Shown: positions 1 through 9,013, counted from the stretch's first letter. The stretch: 64,000 nt of DNA from Devosia sp. (GCF_014860165.1 NZ_JACZKG010000018.1:38535-102534); one strand, 5' to 3'. Notes: a model not told the origin generated them from the sequence alone. Made by a program: numbers and translations.

Positions 1-133
1 ATGTTTAGTGAGAAGGCGGAGCAGCACCTCGGCGGATTCAAAACTGGTCCATGCGGCATCGGCTGGCGCAGGTTTCGCCACGAGCCACAGCCTTCATCTG
101 CTCCCGCAAGTCCTTGAGCCTTCGACTCTTCAC
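1..133 (-). pseudogene. COG4190-like antitoxin/HTH regulator, partial and frameshifted
   Basis: Read on the minus strand from a GTG at 133, the frame gives VKSRRLKDLREQMKAVARGE and then hits a stop. A one-base shift continues into AKPAPADAAWTSFESAEV and LLRLLTKH, which is still open at the window edge. The 'KxxxRLK..VARGE' start followed by 'WxSFESxEVLLRLLT' resembles the N-terminus of COG4190-type HTH antitoxins, such as TumA, from memory of the family. The GTG overlaps the stop of the upstream fragment (GTGA), as in toxin-antitoxin operons. The frameshift and the edge mean it is partial and probably broken. An intact gene with a sequencing error is possible. Confidence 0.4.
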
Positions 134-320
134 TTCGCCAATTTCTCACTCCTGTCTTCTACATCGACGACGTTCAGCGAAATTCCGTGCGCTCCTATTA
201 CGCGCTCGACCTCGTCGAAGAAATCATCCACCAGCTTTTCCGCGCTTCGAAGCTGCAGGGCCGTCCCAAATCAACTTCCGGTCTACTTGCATTCGCGATT
301 ATCAAACGCTTGACGCCTCA
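130..320 (-). pseudogene. decayed small toxin-like ORF (TumE/DUF6516-like remnant)
   Basis: On the minus strand an open frame ends at 130 with RSAEKLVDDFFDEVERVIGA, then HGISLNVVDVEDRSEKLAK and a stop. No ATG lies in this frame. Upstream, other frames give GRPCSF and AFDNRECK, which resemble pieces of the same family (FDNxxxKG, then RPYxF, then an acidic 'DDFFDEVER' helix). This suggests a TumE-type toxin gene broken by several frameshifts. The GTGA overlap with the next ORF supports an original toxin-antitoxin pair. The rest of 1-416 holds no convincing gene on either strand; the two plus-strand ORFs there are serine/arginine-rich and look like shadows. Confidence 0.33.
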
Positions 321-416
321 GCGAGGGTAAACCTCAACGCACAATCGAAAACCTTCACTTCAAACTGCAGAGGCCTATATCCGTTGAGCAACGAAGCTTG
401 AGGGATTTCACGGAGC

Positions 417-2066
417 ATGCCTGTACTAACGCCAGACCTTCTTTTCGCTCATGCGGATTCCCCTAAATTTCACGCCACCACAAAGGCTCATGGGCTCTAC
501 AGCACGTTCGAGTTTGTGCTGCGCCTATCCCCGCGGGTGCATAGCGCCATCGCGGGGCTCACGCCTGGTATCACCACCGGAGTGTCGTTTGAACAACTGC
601 AGGCTATGTCCACCTATGTACACGAAACAGTCCATTGGTGGCAGCATATCGGTTCGACCTATGGATTCATCCTCGGGCTCAACTACCCGGTTCAAACACA
701 CTGCGTTGTCGGGAATCTGAAAAAACTTGTCGTCAAGGCCGGTTTCAAGAAGTCCGTGCTGCAGCATTCTGCTCTGCTGAACGCGTTGGGCCCCAAAGGC
801 GTCGATACGCCGGCGGGCATCAGCAACATTATCGTCAACAACCATTTCGACCTCGAAGTCTTCCGCGCCTACACGCTGGGCCCTCGCTGGGTGGAGCCGA
901 TCGTACAGCAACCACTCTTCGAGGCCGTGGGTCACGCACTCAACATGACCTACGGACAAACACTGTACGTGCTTGGAACAACAGTCGATCCCACGTTCTC
1001 GGCAGTGCCAAATCCCGACCAATGGCAGGAGGGTTTTCGAAAGCTCCGGGCTGACAAGGCGCCCGGCTATCACTACGAGCAAAGCGTGGAGCTTTGGGAG
1101 ATCGGCGCCGAGGAAATATTCGAAGGGCAGGCCCGTTTCATCCAGATTCAATATCTATTTCAAGCGAGCGGAAAAGCGGCGCAATGGAAGGATTTCGCGG
1201 ACCTTGGCATGCTCGACGGCGTCTATGTGCGGGCGTTTCAATCGTTCCTGAACGGGACGGAGTCCGAATGGCCGGATCGTATCGACGATCCTTTGGTCGG
1301 CCTCTTTTTGCTCATTTGCGACATGGCTATCAATCCGGGCTCGGGGTTCCCATTTCCCGTACAGCCCTTCTTCGAGAGTTTCATCACGGACGTAAATCCG
1401 GGCTCTCGCTTCATGATGCTATGTCGTATTGTCTCCCTGAAGCATCCGGACCTAAAGCGTGCCATTAAAGAGTATACCCGCGAGGAGTACGAGGCGGTCA
1501 CAACCATCCTCTCAAAGGCGATGGTCGACCGTCCGCCGCTCGAGAGTGCACAGTTGTTCTCGCAATGGTTTGCACCTACCGGGCCGTTGTCGTCGCTTCG
1601 CCGGCAGTACGACACTTACCAGTTCCAGCCGATGAACTACGTTATCGGGCATCTCTTTGCTCACTTTCTGGCGTTCCAGGAAGCCAAGTTTGCCCATCCG
1701 GAATTTTTCTGCTGGGCAGGGATGTGGATGGCAGGCGACCAGGTCTCCCAAATCCAAGCTGACCTTTTCGAAAAACATGGCGCGATCTTCGTCGATAAGG
1801 AGGAAGACGACGGTGTCTTTCCCCGCCTGCGACGCGACCATGCGGAGAGCGTCGTCCACAGCACCTATCAGAAGTTCTACGACAATACCGTTGGCTATGA
1901 TCTGGTCGGACAATGGATCAGGCAGCCTGGTCCCTTTAAATACGACCTGTCCTGGCTCTCAGCCAATGCAACGAGAGCCGACATGGAAAGATATATGCGC
2001 GAAGGTTTTCAGTCCGCGTTCGGACTAGATCCTGCGGACGCGGAAATACTCCCCTCGTCTTCCTGA
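417..2066 (+). CDS. putative HExxH metallopeptidase of unknown family, 549 aa
   Basis: I do not recognise the family. The protein has YVHETVHWWQHIG around residues 67-79, a clear HExxH zinc motif (H69, E70, H73). About 155 residues later comes ELWEIGAEEIFEGQARF, whose glutamates could supply the third ligand as in gluzincins. No signal peptide or membrane segment is apparent, so it is probably cytosolic. The ATG at 417 is the first in frame, and the gene is followed by a convergent gene 140 bp away. It lies on the accessory side, next to a HEPN-motif protein, which suggests a defence or stress role, but that is inference. Zinc binding and proteolysis are unproven. Confidence 0.6.
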   Translation: MPVLTPDLLFAHADSPKFHATTKAHGLYSTFEFVLRLSPRVHSAIAGLTPGITTGVSFEQLQAMSTYVHETVHWWQHIGSTYGFILGLNYPVQTHCVVGNLKKLVVKAGFKKSVLQHSALLNALGPKGVDTPAGISNIIVNNHFDLEVFRAYTLGPRWVEPIVQQPLFEAVGHALNMTYGQTLYVLGTTVDPTFSAVPNPDQWQEGFRKLRADKAPGYHYEQSVELWEIGAEEIFEGQARFIQIQYLFQASGKAAQWKDFADLGMLDGVYVRAFQSFLNGTESEWPDRIDDPLVGLFLLICDMAINPGSGFPFPVQPFFESFITDVNPGSRFMMLCRIVSLKHPDLKRAIKEYTREEYEAVTTILSKAMVDRPPLESAQLFSQWFAPTGPLSSLRRQYDTYQFQPMNYVIGHLFAHFLAFQEAKFAHPEFFCWAGMWMAGDQVSQIQADLFEKHGAIFVDKEEDDGVFPRLRRDHAESVVHSTYQKFYDNTVGYDLVGQWIRQPGPFKYDLSWLSANATRADMERYMREGFQSAFGLDPADAEILPSSS

Positions 2067-2204
2067 GAAGATCTCTTGAGAGTAATCGAGGACGGCAAGT
2101 CCGATCCGCTGCTGAAGATCTATGCTGCTGCGGTGATCGTAGATCAGGTCGACCTCAACCGGCCACCGACTCTGGATGCCAGCTACACCTTCGATGTCCG
2201 GCGC

Positions 2205-3422
2205 TCAATAATCCATGTTGGCGTGCATCATGAATTCGTGGCCCCAGCGGTCCAGAAACTTTTCGAGGTCCGCCTCGGTGCCGCTGATCGCGGCATGGTA
2301 CTCCTCGATCTGTTCGCGGTCGTAGGATGGGTCGACACCAGCGTCCATGAGGCGATGCGGGCGTTCAAGTGGACCGGTGGTGAGCAGTTCATCAAGCCCG
2401 TCAAATATGGCGCAGACGTCGGCGTGCGCCTCCTGCTCGATCGGAATGAAGGAGAACCGGACGCTGTTTCCGAACCTGCTGAAATTGGTAGGGATGGCCC
2501 CGATGTGGGGGAGGTGGAAGAAGATCGAGCCACCATCGTTTTCGAAACCGCCATGCGCGAACGGATTGCGGATGCGTTCCTTGATGTCCCGCATCTTGCC
2601 GAGTGGTTCTGCCGAGAGGGACGCGTCCGAAACGATCAGATTGAGCTTCGCGTCCCATTTGCTGCCGAGGAAATCGAGCAGTTCTCCCTCCGCCAAGGGT
2701 TTTCCACTGAACGCCCGCAGAAGGACGAGTCTGTGCTCTAGAAGGCTGAAATACGCATCGACCATCGCCGTCGAATAATAGAAGCCTTTTTGATTGGCCC
2801 GCGTTGATCGATTAAGGTCCAACACCATGTCGCTCATGAACGACTTCGCCGTTTCCTCCGCCGCGACTTCTCCTTCCTTCGCCTTTCGCTTTTTGGGCCT
2901 CTTCTTCGCCTCCGCATAGGCCTTGTCGGCCATTTCGCGGAAGAACCTATAGCGGCTTTCGAACTCGCTAAAGCGGTTGGCGATCGACGCCTCACCGAGC
3001 GACACCTGGTGCTGCGCGATGGGTGCAAGGAACGTCTCCACGTGCCTCAGGGCAGTCTTCAGTTGATTGACGAGCCGCTGCCGGTCCTTCGCCTCACCAC
3101 CCTCCATGCCTATGGCGAAGCCGAATTTTCGAAGCTCGAGGATGACCGGGAGGCCCTTGAAACTCCCGTACACGGTCCATCGCACCTTCTCGCCATGTCC
3201 TGACCACTCCCATCCCATGACATTCCTCATCATGAACAGCACGAGGTCTGGTACGGGGAAGTCGCTCTTGTCGGGCTTGGAACTAGCGATGTCGTAACGG
3301 GATTGGCCTTCCGGAAACTTCTTGGAGAAGCCGGCAAGAGCCTTCGTCACGCGCAGCTTCATGATTTCGAACGGATCGCTTGATGACACGATCGGGGCCT
3401 CTTCCGTAGCTTGCTCGTCCAA
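2205..3422 (-). CDS. hypothetical protein with HEPN-type RNxxxH motif, 405 aa
   Basis: No family name recognised. Residues 281-290 read KERIRNPFAH, which contains R285-N-P-F-A-H290. This matches the RX4-6H signature of HEPN ribonucleases and is preceded by a long helical stretch (about 212-245) rich in Leu, Phe and Tyr. A lysine/arginine-rich linker lies near 172-185 (AKKRPKKRKAKEG). The N-terminal 130 residues contain aromatic strands and no obvious motif. It is convergent with the HExxH gene. HEPN domains occur in toxins, Abi systems and CRISPR effectors, so an RNA-cleaving defence role is plausible but inferred. The C-terminal end after the motif (FFHLPHIGAIPTNF) may be a structural cap. 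Confidence 0.58.
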   Translation of the reverse strand: MDEQATEEAPIVSSSDPFEIMKLRVTKALAGFSKKFPEGQSRYDIASSKPDKSDFPVPDLVLFMMRNVMGWEWSGHGEKVRWTVYGSFKGLPVILELRKFGFAIGMEGGEAKDRQRLVNQLKTALRHVETFLAPIAQHQVSLGEASIANRFSEFESRYRFFREMADKAYAEAKKRPKKRKAKEGEVAAEETAKSFMSDMVLDLNRSTRANQKGFYYSTAMVDAYFSLLEHRLVLLRAFSGKPLAEGELLDFLGSKWDAKLNLIVSDASLSAEPLGKMRDIKERIRNPFAHGGFENDGGSIFFHLPHIGAIPTNFSRFGNSVRFSFIPIEQEAHADVCAIFDGLDELLTTGPLERPHRLMDAGVDPSYDREQIEEYHAAISGTEADLEKFLDRWGHEFMMHANMDY

Positions 3423-3503
3423 GGGCTTTTGCGCTGGCGCCAGATTATGTCAGCCTCGCACGCATGGCCGGAAAGCTTCAAGGTGCGCTTCTCCGATGGG
3501 CAC

Positions 3504-3668
3504 TCATCGGGCCCATCCAGGCCAATCGAGGTCGCCGGTTTCCTCATGCGCTCCATTCTTGAATTGCACTAGGTGTTGCGCAAAACCCCTCATCGCATCC
3601 CGCGGACAACCGTAATGAGGTGCATTGCGGCAGATGGCTGAAGACCATAAAAGTCTTTTCAGCAGGCG
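3504..3668 (-). pseudogene. small ORF fragment containing NAPHYG motif (copy 1)
   Basis: An open minus frame of 54 codons after a TAG contains CRNAPHYGCPRDAMRGFAQH and ends ETGDLDWPGWAR. It has no ATG or GTG at its beginning, so it is a fragment or a non-coding relic. The peptide NAPHYG recurs in the fragment at 3917-4018. The stretch 3423-4155 between the HEPN-motif gene and trbB otherwise holds nothing I can call. In related elements a coupling protein gene (traG) usually sits upstream of trbB, and none is visible here. Confidence 0.25.
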
Positions 3669-4004
3669 CTAAGTCGCGCCTAAAGCAGCCGTTGGGATGC
3701 GGCTTCGGGGCGCCTCAAAGCTTCATCAGCTAAACTTGTATCGCTGCGCCACAGCTGACATGCCCAGCGCGGCGAGCAACGTGCCGGACGAAGGAGACGT
3801 TTGGAAGGCCAAGGCTGGCCAGGCCAAGCCCGCCACCCGCCAAGGGCGAGGCTGAGGGCAACTGGCGAAGGCTCACTACTATGCCACTCGTTGACGTCTG
3901 CTTCGCCGCCTGCCCGCTAGACTGGCTTTCCATCGGATGGTCCGGCGATGTCTCCTTTTGGGAATGCGCGAAGGTTCGCGTAATGACCGTAATGGGGCGC
4001 GTTG
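3609..4004. repeat. pair of 19-bp imperfect direct repeats upstream of trbB
   Basis: ACCGTAATGAGGTGCATTG at 3609-3627 and ACCGTAATGGGGCGCGTTG at 3986-4004 agree at 16 of 19 positions. The second copy is preceded by an extra CGCGTAATG. The downstream copy is about 150 bp before trbB. The repeats could be binding sites for a transfer regulator or part of a transfer origin, or just two copies of a decayed coding motif. Confidence 0.35.
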
Positions 4005-4018
4005 TCGTCGTAGCGGTT
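3917..4018 (-). pseudogene. small ORF fragment containing NAPHYG motif (copy 2)
   Basis: A 33-codon minus frame begins just after a TGA and reads NRYDDNAPHYGHYANLRAFP, then KGDIAGPSDGKPV and a stop. It lacks a start codon. It shares NAPHYG with the fragment at 3504-3668, and the underlying DNA repeat is 3609-3627 versus 3986-4004. It could be a gene relic or a conserved DNA site that happens to translate well. Confidence 0.22.
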
Positions 4019-4155
4019 TCACCGTTTCCCTGTAATTCCACGCCAAGCTACGATGACCTCTAGCGGCTTGTTGCGTCTCGCCCGCTCGTGCCTCTTCTAC
4101 TTGTCCCCGATCCAGGGCCGCGCGTCGTGCGGGCCCACAGCGGAGTGGGGACGAC

Positions 4156-5145
4156 GTGGTGATTTCTTCAGGACAATCGGCGGCCGTCGAACGCGGAACG
4201 CGCATGCTGCGCACCGCGCTAGGTCCGGCCGTCGCTCGGTTCTTGGAAGACCCCACGATCGTCGAGGTGATGCTCAACCCCGACGGGCGGCTCTGGGTCG
4301 ACCGGCTGACCGAAGGCCTCGCGGATACCGGCGAGCATCTGACGCCCACCGATGGCGAACGCATCATCCGCCTCGTGGCGCATCATGTCGGCGTCGAGGT
4401 TCACGCCGGTTCGCCACGAGTTTCCGCGGAGCTGCCGGGAACGGGGGAGCGCTTCGAGGGCCTTTTACCGCCGGTCGTGGCGGCTCCCGCCTTCGCCATT
4501 CGCAAGCCTGCAGTCGCCGTGTTCACTCTAGGGGACTACGTGGACGCCGGCATCATGTCGGCTGCGCAGGCCGACGTTCTGCGCCAGGCCGTCACTGGGC
4601 GGCAGAACATTCTGGTTGCCGGTGGAACGTCCACCGGCAAAACCACCCTCACCAACGCCCTCCTCGCTGAGGTCGCCAAGACGGCCGATCGCGTGGTGCT
4701 CATCGAAGACACGCGCGAGCTGCAATGCACCGCACCCAACCTGGTGGCGTTGCGGACTAAGGATGGCGTGATCTCCCTGTCCGATCTCGTGCGCTCGTCG
4801 CTGCGGCTTCGACCCGACAGGATTCCGATCGGCGAGGTTCGCGGGCCCGAAGCTCTCGACCTGCTCAAAGCTTGGTCGACCGGACATCCCGGGGGCATCG
4901 GCACCATTCACGCTGGATCCGCCGTGGGTGCCCTTCGGCGCCTCGAGCAGCTCATCCAGGAGGCTGTCGTCACAGTGCCCCGCGCCCTGATCGCCGAAAC
5001 CATCGACGTCATCGCCGTGCTCTCCGGCCGCGGGACGGCCCGGCGCCTCGTCGAACTCGCCCATGTCACCGGGCTCGGGGCCAGCGGCGACTACGAGCTC
5101 TCCCCTGCCCTCACGTCCCCCGAACCCACTGGAGCCTCCGTATGA
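4156..5145 (+). CDS. trbB: TrbB, VirB11-type secretion ATPase
   Basis: Hexameric cytoplasmic ATPase that powers pilus assembly and substrate transfer in the P-type conjugative type IV secretion system. The 329 residues show the Walker A motif GGTSTGKTT (156-164), an Asp box VLIEDTREL (181-189), a Walker B region RIPIGEVRG (222-230) and a His box GTIHAGS (249-255), all as in VirB11/TrbB. Length is typical. It is the first gene of a tightly packed operon; its stop overlaps the start of trbC (ATGA at 5142). The start at 4156 matches the family N-terminus. An earlier in-frame start cannot be excluded. Confidence 0.95.
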   Translation: MVISSGQSAAVERGTRMLRTALGPAVARFLEDPTIVEVMLNPDGRLWVDRLTEGLADTGEHLTPTDGERIIRLVAHHVGVEVHAGSPRVSAELPGTGERFEGLLPPVVAAPAFAIRKPAVAVFTLGDYVDAGIMSAAQADVLRQAVTGRQNILVAGGTSTGKTTLTNALLAEVAKTADRVVLIEDTRELQCTAPNLVALRTKDGVISLSDLVRSSLRLRPDRIPIGEVRGPEALDLLKAWSTGHPGGIGTIHAGSAVGALRRLEQLIQEAVVTVPRALIAETIDVIAVLSGRGTARRLVELAHVTGLGASGDYELSPALTSPEPTGASV

Positions 5146-5474
5146 ACCTGACAATCCTCCGCGCCCGTCCACGGATCGCTGGCACCGCGCTCGCCGCATC
5201 GCTCAGCCTCATGGTGACCCAAGCCGCTTATGCCGCCGGATCGTCGATGCCCTGGGAAGAGCCCTTGCAGCAGGTTCTCGAATCCATCGAGGGGCCCGTC
5301 GCCAAGATCATCGCGGTGATCATCATCATCGCCACCGGTCTGACCCTTGCCTTCGGCGACACATCTGGTGGCTTCCGCCGCCTCATCCAGATCGTCTTCG
5401 GTCTCAGCATCGCCTTCGCAGCTTCGAGCTTCTTTCTCTCCTTCTTTTCCTTCGGCGGCGGAGCGCTGATCTGA
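5142..5474 (+). CDS. trbC: TrbC, VirB2-type conjugative pilin
   Basis: Prepilin of the mating pilus, 110 aa. A leader of about 32 residues ends at an AYAAG-type cleavage site. It is followed by a short amphipathic part and two hydrophobic segments (about 54-70 and 81-105) around the loop FGDTSGGFRR, as in VirB2/TrbC pilins. In RP4 the mature pilin is processed and cyclised by TraF; no such peptidase gene is seen here. It starts inside the trbB stop and shares its own stop with trbD, so the genes are translationally coupled. Confidence 0.93.
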   Translation: MNLTILRARPRIAGTALAASLSLMVTQAAYAAGSSMPWEEPLQQVLESIEGPVAKIIAVIIIIATGLTLAFGDTSGGFRRLIQIVFGLSIAFAASSFFLSFFSFGGGALI

Positions 5475-5737
5475 TGGACGAGCCCGTCCCCGGATTTACT
5501 GCCCCCCTCCATCGCGCCCTGACTGAGCCCATCCTACTTGGTGGCGCCCCGCGCGCGGTCGCCATCCTCAATGGCACGCTGGCGGCCGCGCTCGGCCTCG
5601 GCCTGCGGCTTTGGCTCGTCGGCATCGTGCTTTGGGCCATCGGCCATCTGGCCGCCGTCTGGGCGGCACGGCGCGATCCGCTCTTCGTCGAAGTAGTGCG
5701 CCGACACCTGCGCATCCCCGCCAATCTCAATGTCTGA
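5474..5737 (+). CDS. trbD: TrbD, VirB3-type inner membrane protein
   Basis: Small inner-membrane component (87 aa) of the conjugative channel, equivalent to VirB3. It starts PGFTAPLHRALTEPILLGG, the typical polar N-terminus of TrbD, followed by one long or two short hydrophobic segments (about 28-63), then the ending VVRRHLRIPANLNV. The ATG overlaps the trbC stop (TGATG). It works with the TrbE ATPase encoded just downstream. Confidence 0.92.
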   Translation: MDEPVPGFTAPLHRALTEPILLGGAPRAVAILNGTLAAALGLGLRLWLVGIVLWAIGHLAAVWAARRDPLFVEVVRRHLRIPANLNV

Positions 5738-5746
5738 GGCACCGCG

Positions 5747-8218
5747 ATGATGAACCTCGCAGAATATCGCCGCACCGGGGCCCGGCTCGCCGACTATCTT
5801 CCTTGGGCCGCTCTCGTCGGCGAGGGTGTCGTCCTCAACAAGGATGGCAGCTTCCAACGCTCGGCCAGATTCCGCGGCCCGGATCTCGACAGTTCCGTCC
5901 CCGCCGAACTGGTCGGCGTCGCCGGCCGTCTCAACAATGCCTTCCGGCGTCTCGGCTCCGGCTGGAGCATCTTTGTCGAGGCCCAGCGCCACGAGGCGGC
6001 GACCTATCCGGGGAGCACCTTCGAAGATGCGGCATCGGCGCTGATCGACGCCGAACGCAAGGCCGACTTCGAAGAAGCCGGCTCGCATTTCGAGTCGAGC
6101 TACTTCCTCACTATCGTCTATCTGCCGCCGGCAGAGGACACGGCCCGCGCGGAAAGCTGGCTCTACGAAGGCCGCGAGCAGAGCGGGGTGAACCCGTGGG
6201 AAACCCTCAAAGGCTACGTCGATCGCACCAATCGCGTGCTCGCCCTGCTCGACGGCTTCATGCCCGAATGCCGCTGGCTCGATGATGCGGAGACGCTGAC
6301 CTATCTACATTCGACCATCTCGACCCAACGCCATCAGGTCCGCGTCCCCGAGACGCCGATGTATCTTGATGCGCTGCTGGCCGACCAGCCGCTCGCCGGC
6401 GGGCTCGAGCCACGCCTGGGCAACGCCCATCTGCGCGTCCTCACCATTGTCGGTTTTCCCGCGACGACCACGCCCGGCATCCTCGATGAACTGAACCGGC
6501 TGGCCTTCCCCTATCGCTGGTCGACCCGGGCCATCCTGCTCGACAAGACCGATGCCGCGAGGCTGGTGACGAAGATCCGCCGCCAGTGGTTCGCCAAGCG
6601 CAAGTCCATTGCCGCCATCGTCAAGGAGGTGCTGACCAACGAGGCGTCGGTTCTGGTCGACAGCGACGCCGCCAACAAGGCGACCGATGCCGATCTCGCA
6701 CTGCAGGAACTCGGCGCTGACTATGCCGGCGAGGCGTATGTCACCGCGACGGTCACCGTCTGGGACGCAGATCCCCGCGTCGCCGACGAGAAGCTGCGGC
6801 TGGTCGAGAAGATCATCCAGGGCCGCGACTTCACCGGCATGGTGGAAACCATCAACGCGGTCGACGCCTGGCTCGGCACCCTGCCCGGCCACCTCTACGC
6901 CAACGTGCGCCAACCACCCATCAGCACGCTCAATCTCGCCCACATGATCCCGCTTTCGGCGGTGTGGGCGGGGCCGGAACGGGACGAGCATTTCCAGGCA
7001 CCCCCACTGCTCTATGGCAGGACGGAAGGCTCGACCCCGTTCCGGTTATCCCTTCATGTCGGCGATGTCGGCCACACCCTGGTGGTCGGTCCGACCGGCG
7101 CCGGAAAGTCCGTGCTCCTGGCCCTCATGGCCTTGCAGTTCCGCCGCTACGACAATGCCCAGATCTTCGCCTTCGACTTCGGCGGCTCGATCCGCGTCGC
7201 CGCCCTCGCCATGGGTGGCGACTGGCACGATCTCGGCGGCGAGCTCACGGATGGCACGGACGCATCCGTGTCGGTCCAGCCACTCGCCGGTATCGCCCAC
7301 ACACCGGAGCGCGCCTGGGCAGCCGACTGGCTCGTCGCCATCCTGATGCGGGAAGGCGTGACCGTCACGCCCGAGGTCAAGGAGCACATCTGGACGGCGC
7401 TGACCTCACTCGCCTCGGCGCCACTCGAAGAACGGACCATCACGGGCCTCACCGTGCTGCTCCAATCCAATGATCTGAAGCGCGCTCTTCAGCCCTATTG
7501 CGTCGGGGGGCCTTATGGCCGCTTGCTCGATGCCGAAGCGGAGGCGCTCGGCCAGGCGCCGGTTCTGGCCTTCGAGACCGAGGGCCTGCTCGGCACCGGT
7601 GCGGCACCGGCCGCCCTCGCCTACCTGTTCCATCGCATTGCTGGACGCCTCGACGGACGGCCGACACTGGTCATCGTCGATGAGGGCTGGCTGGCACTCA
7701 GTGATCCGGGCTTCTCCAAGCAACTTGCCGAATGGCTGGTCACGCTGCGCAAGAAGAATGCCAGCGTCATCTTCGCCACCCAATCGCTGGCCCAGCTCGA
7801 AAAGAGCACGATTGCGGCGGAGATCATCGACTCCTGCCACACCCGCATCCTGCTGCCGAACGACCGCGCGATCGAGCCGCAGATCACCGCCATCTATCGG
7901 CGCTTCGGTCTCAACGACCGCCAGATCGAGATCATCGCCCGGGCCACGCCCAAGCGGGACTATTACGCGCAGTCCCGCCGCGGCAATCGTTTGTTCGAGC
8001 TCGGCCTCGGCGACGTGGCGCTCGCGCTCTGCGCGGCGTCCGCCAAGTCCGATCATGCCCGGATCGAAGAGGTGCTGACCGAACACGGACGCGAGGGCTT
8101 TCTCGATGCCTGGCTGCGCGCCCATGGCCTCGTCTGGGCGGCCGATCTCATCCCCGATCTCACCAATCTCTCTGCCCCAGCAGCGGCAGCTCACCCCAAC
8201 ACGGAGATTTTCCCATGA
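5747..8218 (+). CDS. trbE: TrbE, VirB4-type conjugation ATPase
   Basis: Large ATPase (823 aa, typical length) at the inner-membrane face of the type IV secretion channel. Visible motifs are Walker A GPTGAGKS (448-455) and Walker B LVIVDE (641-646), followed by the ATQSLAQLEKS segment found in VirB4/TrbE proteins. The N-terminal half (about 1-420) is the CagE/TrbE domain. The start has two consecutive Met codons at 5747 and 5750, so either could serve. The end overlaps trbJ by ATGA. Confidence 0.95.
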   Translation: MMNLAEYRRTGARLADYLPWAALVGEGVVLNKDGSFQRSARFRGPDLDSSVPAELVGVAGRLNNAFRRLGSGWSIFVEAQRHEAATYPGSTFEDAASALIDAERKADFEEAGSHFESSYFLTIVYLPPAEDTARAESWLYEGREQSGVNPWETLKGYVDRTNRVLALLDGFMPECRWLDDAETLTYLHSTISTQRHQVRVPETPMYLDALLADQPLAGGLEPRLGNAHLRVLTIVGFPATTTPGILDELNRLAFPYRWSTRAILLDKTDAARLVTKIRRQWFAKRKSIAAIVKEVLTNEASVLVDSDAANKATDADLALQELGADYAGEAYVTATVTVWDADPRVADEKLRLVEKIIQGRDFTGMVETINAVDAWLGTLPGHLYANVRQPPISTLNLAHMIPLSAVWAGPERDEHFQAPPLLYGRTEGSTPFRLSLHVGDVGHTLVVGPTGAGKSVLLALMALQFRRYDNAQIFAFDFGGSIRVAALAMGGDWHDLGGELTDGTDASVSVQPLAGIAHTPERAWAADWLVAILMREGVTVTPEVKEHIWTALTSLASAPLEERTITGLTVLLQSNDLKRALQPYCVGGPYGRLLDAEAEALGQAPVLAFETEGLLGTGAAPAALAYLFHRIAGRLDGRPTLVIVDEGWLALSDPGFSKQLAEWLVTLRKKNASVIFATQSLAQLEKSTIAAEIIDSCHTRILLPNDRAIEPQITAIYRRFGLNDRQIEIIARATPKRDYYAQSRRGNRLFELGLGDVALALCAASAKSDHARIEEVLTEHGREGFLDAWLRAHGLVWAADLIPDLTNLSAPAAAAHPNTEIFP

Positions 8219-8994
8219 CCCGACTTCGCACGCGCTTACGCGCCATCCTTCTTGCTACCACCGTGCTCTCAGCACCTTTGGCCTTATCCCCCATCGTCCT
8301 CACACCCGCCCATGCCCTGTTCGGCTTCGGCGACATTGTGTTCGACCCGTCCAACTATGCCGAGAACATCGTACAGGCGGCGCGGGCGCTCGAGCAGATC
8401 AACAATCAGATCGCCTCGCTTCAGAACGAGGCCCAGATGCTGATCAACCAGGCGCGCAATCTCGCGAGCCTGCCCTACTCGTCGCTCCAGAAAATCCAGC
8501 AGTCGGTCCAGCGCACCCAACAGCTCCTTGGGGAGGCGCAGCGGATCGCCTTCGACGTCCAGCAGGTCGATCAGATCTTCTCCCAGCAATACGCCAACAT
8601 GGATCTCACTGCATCCGACCAGCAGCTTGTCGAACTGGCGCGCGAACGCTGGGGCAACACCGTCGGCGCCCTGCAGGACGCCATGCGGGTCCAGGCCGGC
8701 GTGGTCGGCAATATCGAGACCCAGCGTGCCGAGCTCTCCAATCTCGTCGGCGAAAGCCAGGGCGCGACTGGCGCGCTTCAGGCGACCCAGGCTGGCAATC
8801 AGATCCTTGCCCTGCAAGCCCAGCAGCTCACCGATCTGACGGCACTGCTCGCTGCCAATGGCCGTGCCGACGCGCTGTCGGCCGCAGAGCAGGCCGCCGC
8901 GGCCGAACAAGGCCGCGAGCAGCGGCGCCGCTTCCTCGAGCCCGGTGCCGCGTATGAGCCTGGCAACGCCCAGATGTTTTCTGGCGGCAACTAG
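8215..8994 (+). CDS. trbJ: TrbJ, VirB5-type pilus-associated protein
   Basis: Periplasmic or pilus-tip protein of the mating apparatus, 259 aa. It has an N-terminal Sec signal (hydrophobic core about 11-30, cleavage near AHA-LFGFG), then IVFDPSNYAENIVQAARAL, the usual start of mature TrbJ. A long Gln-rich helical coiled region follows (about 55-245). The ATG lies inside the trbE stop. The C-terminus is Ala/Gln-rich and ends AYEPGNAQMFSGGN, as in other alphaproteobacterial TrbJ. Confidence 0.93.
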   Translation: MTRLRTRLRAILLATTVLSAPLALSPIVLTPAHALFGFGDIVFDPSNYAENIVQAARALEQINNQIASLQNEAQMLINQARNLASLPYSSLQKIQQSVQRTQQLLGEAQRIAFDVQQVDQIFSQQYANMDLTASDQQLVELARERWGNTVGALQDAMRVQAGVVGNIETQRAELSNLVGESQGATGALQATQAGNQILALQAQQLTDLTALLAANGRADALSAAEQAAAAEQGREQRRRFLEPGAAYEPGNAQMFSGGN

Positions 8995-9013
8995 CTGACC
9001 GAAGGGGGTGATC

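Noticed and set aside
8..401. Plus-strand ORFs of about 100 residues at the left edge
   Set aside because: Ser/Arg-rich translation with no family features; the minus strand gives coherent toxin-antitoxin-like pieces.
2076..2741. 221-codon plus-strand frame opposite the HEPN-motif gene
   Set aside because: It is antisense to the better-supported gene, has no ribosome site, and its residues follow the codon pattern of a complementary strand.
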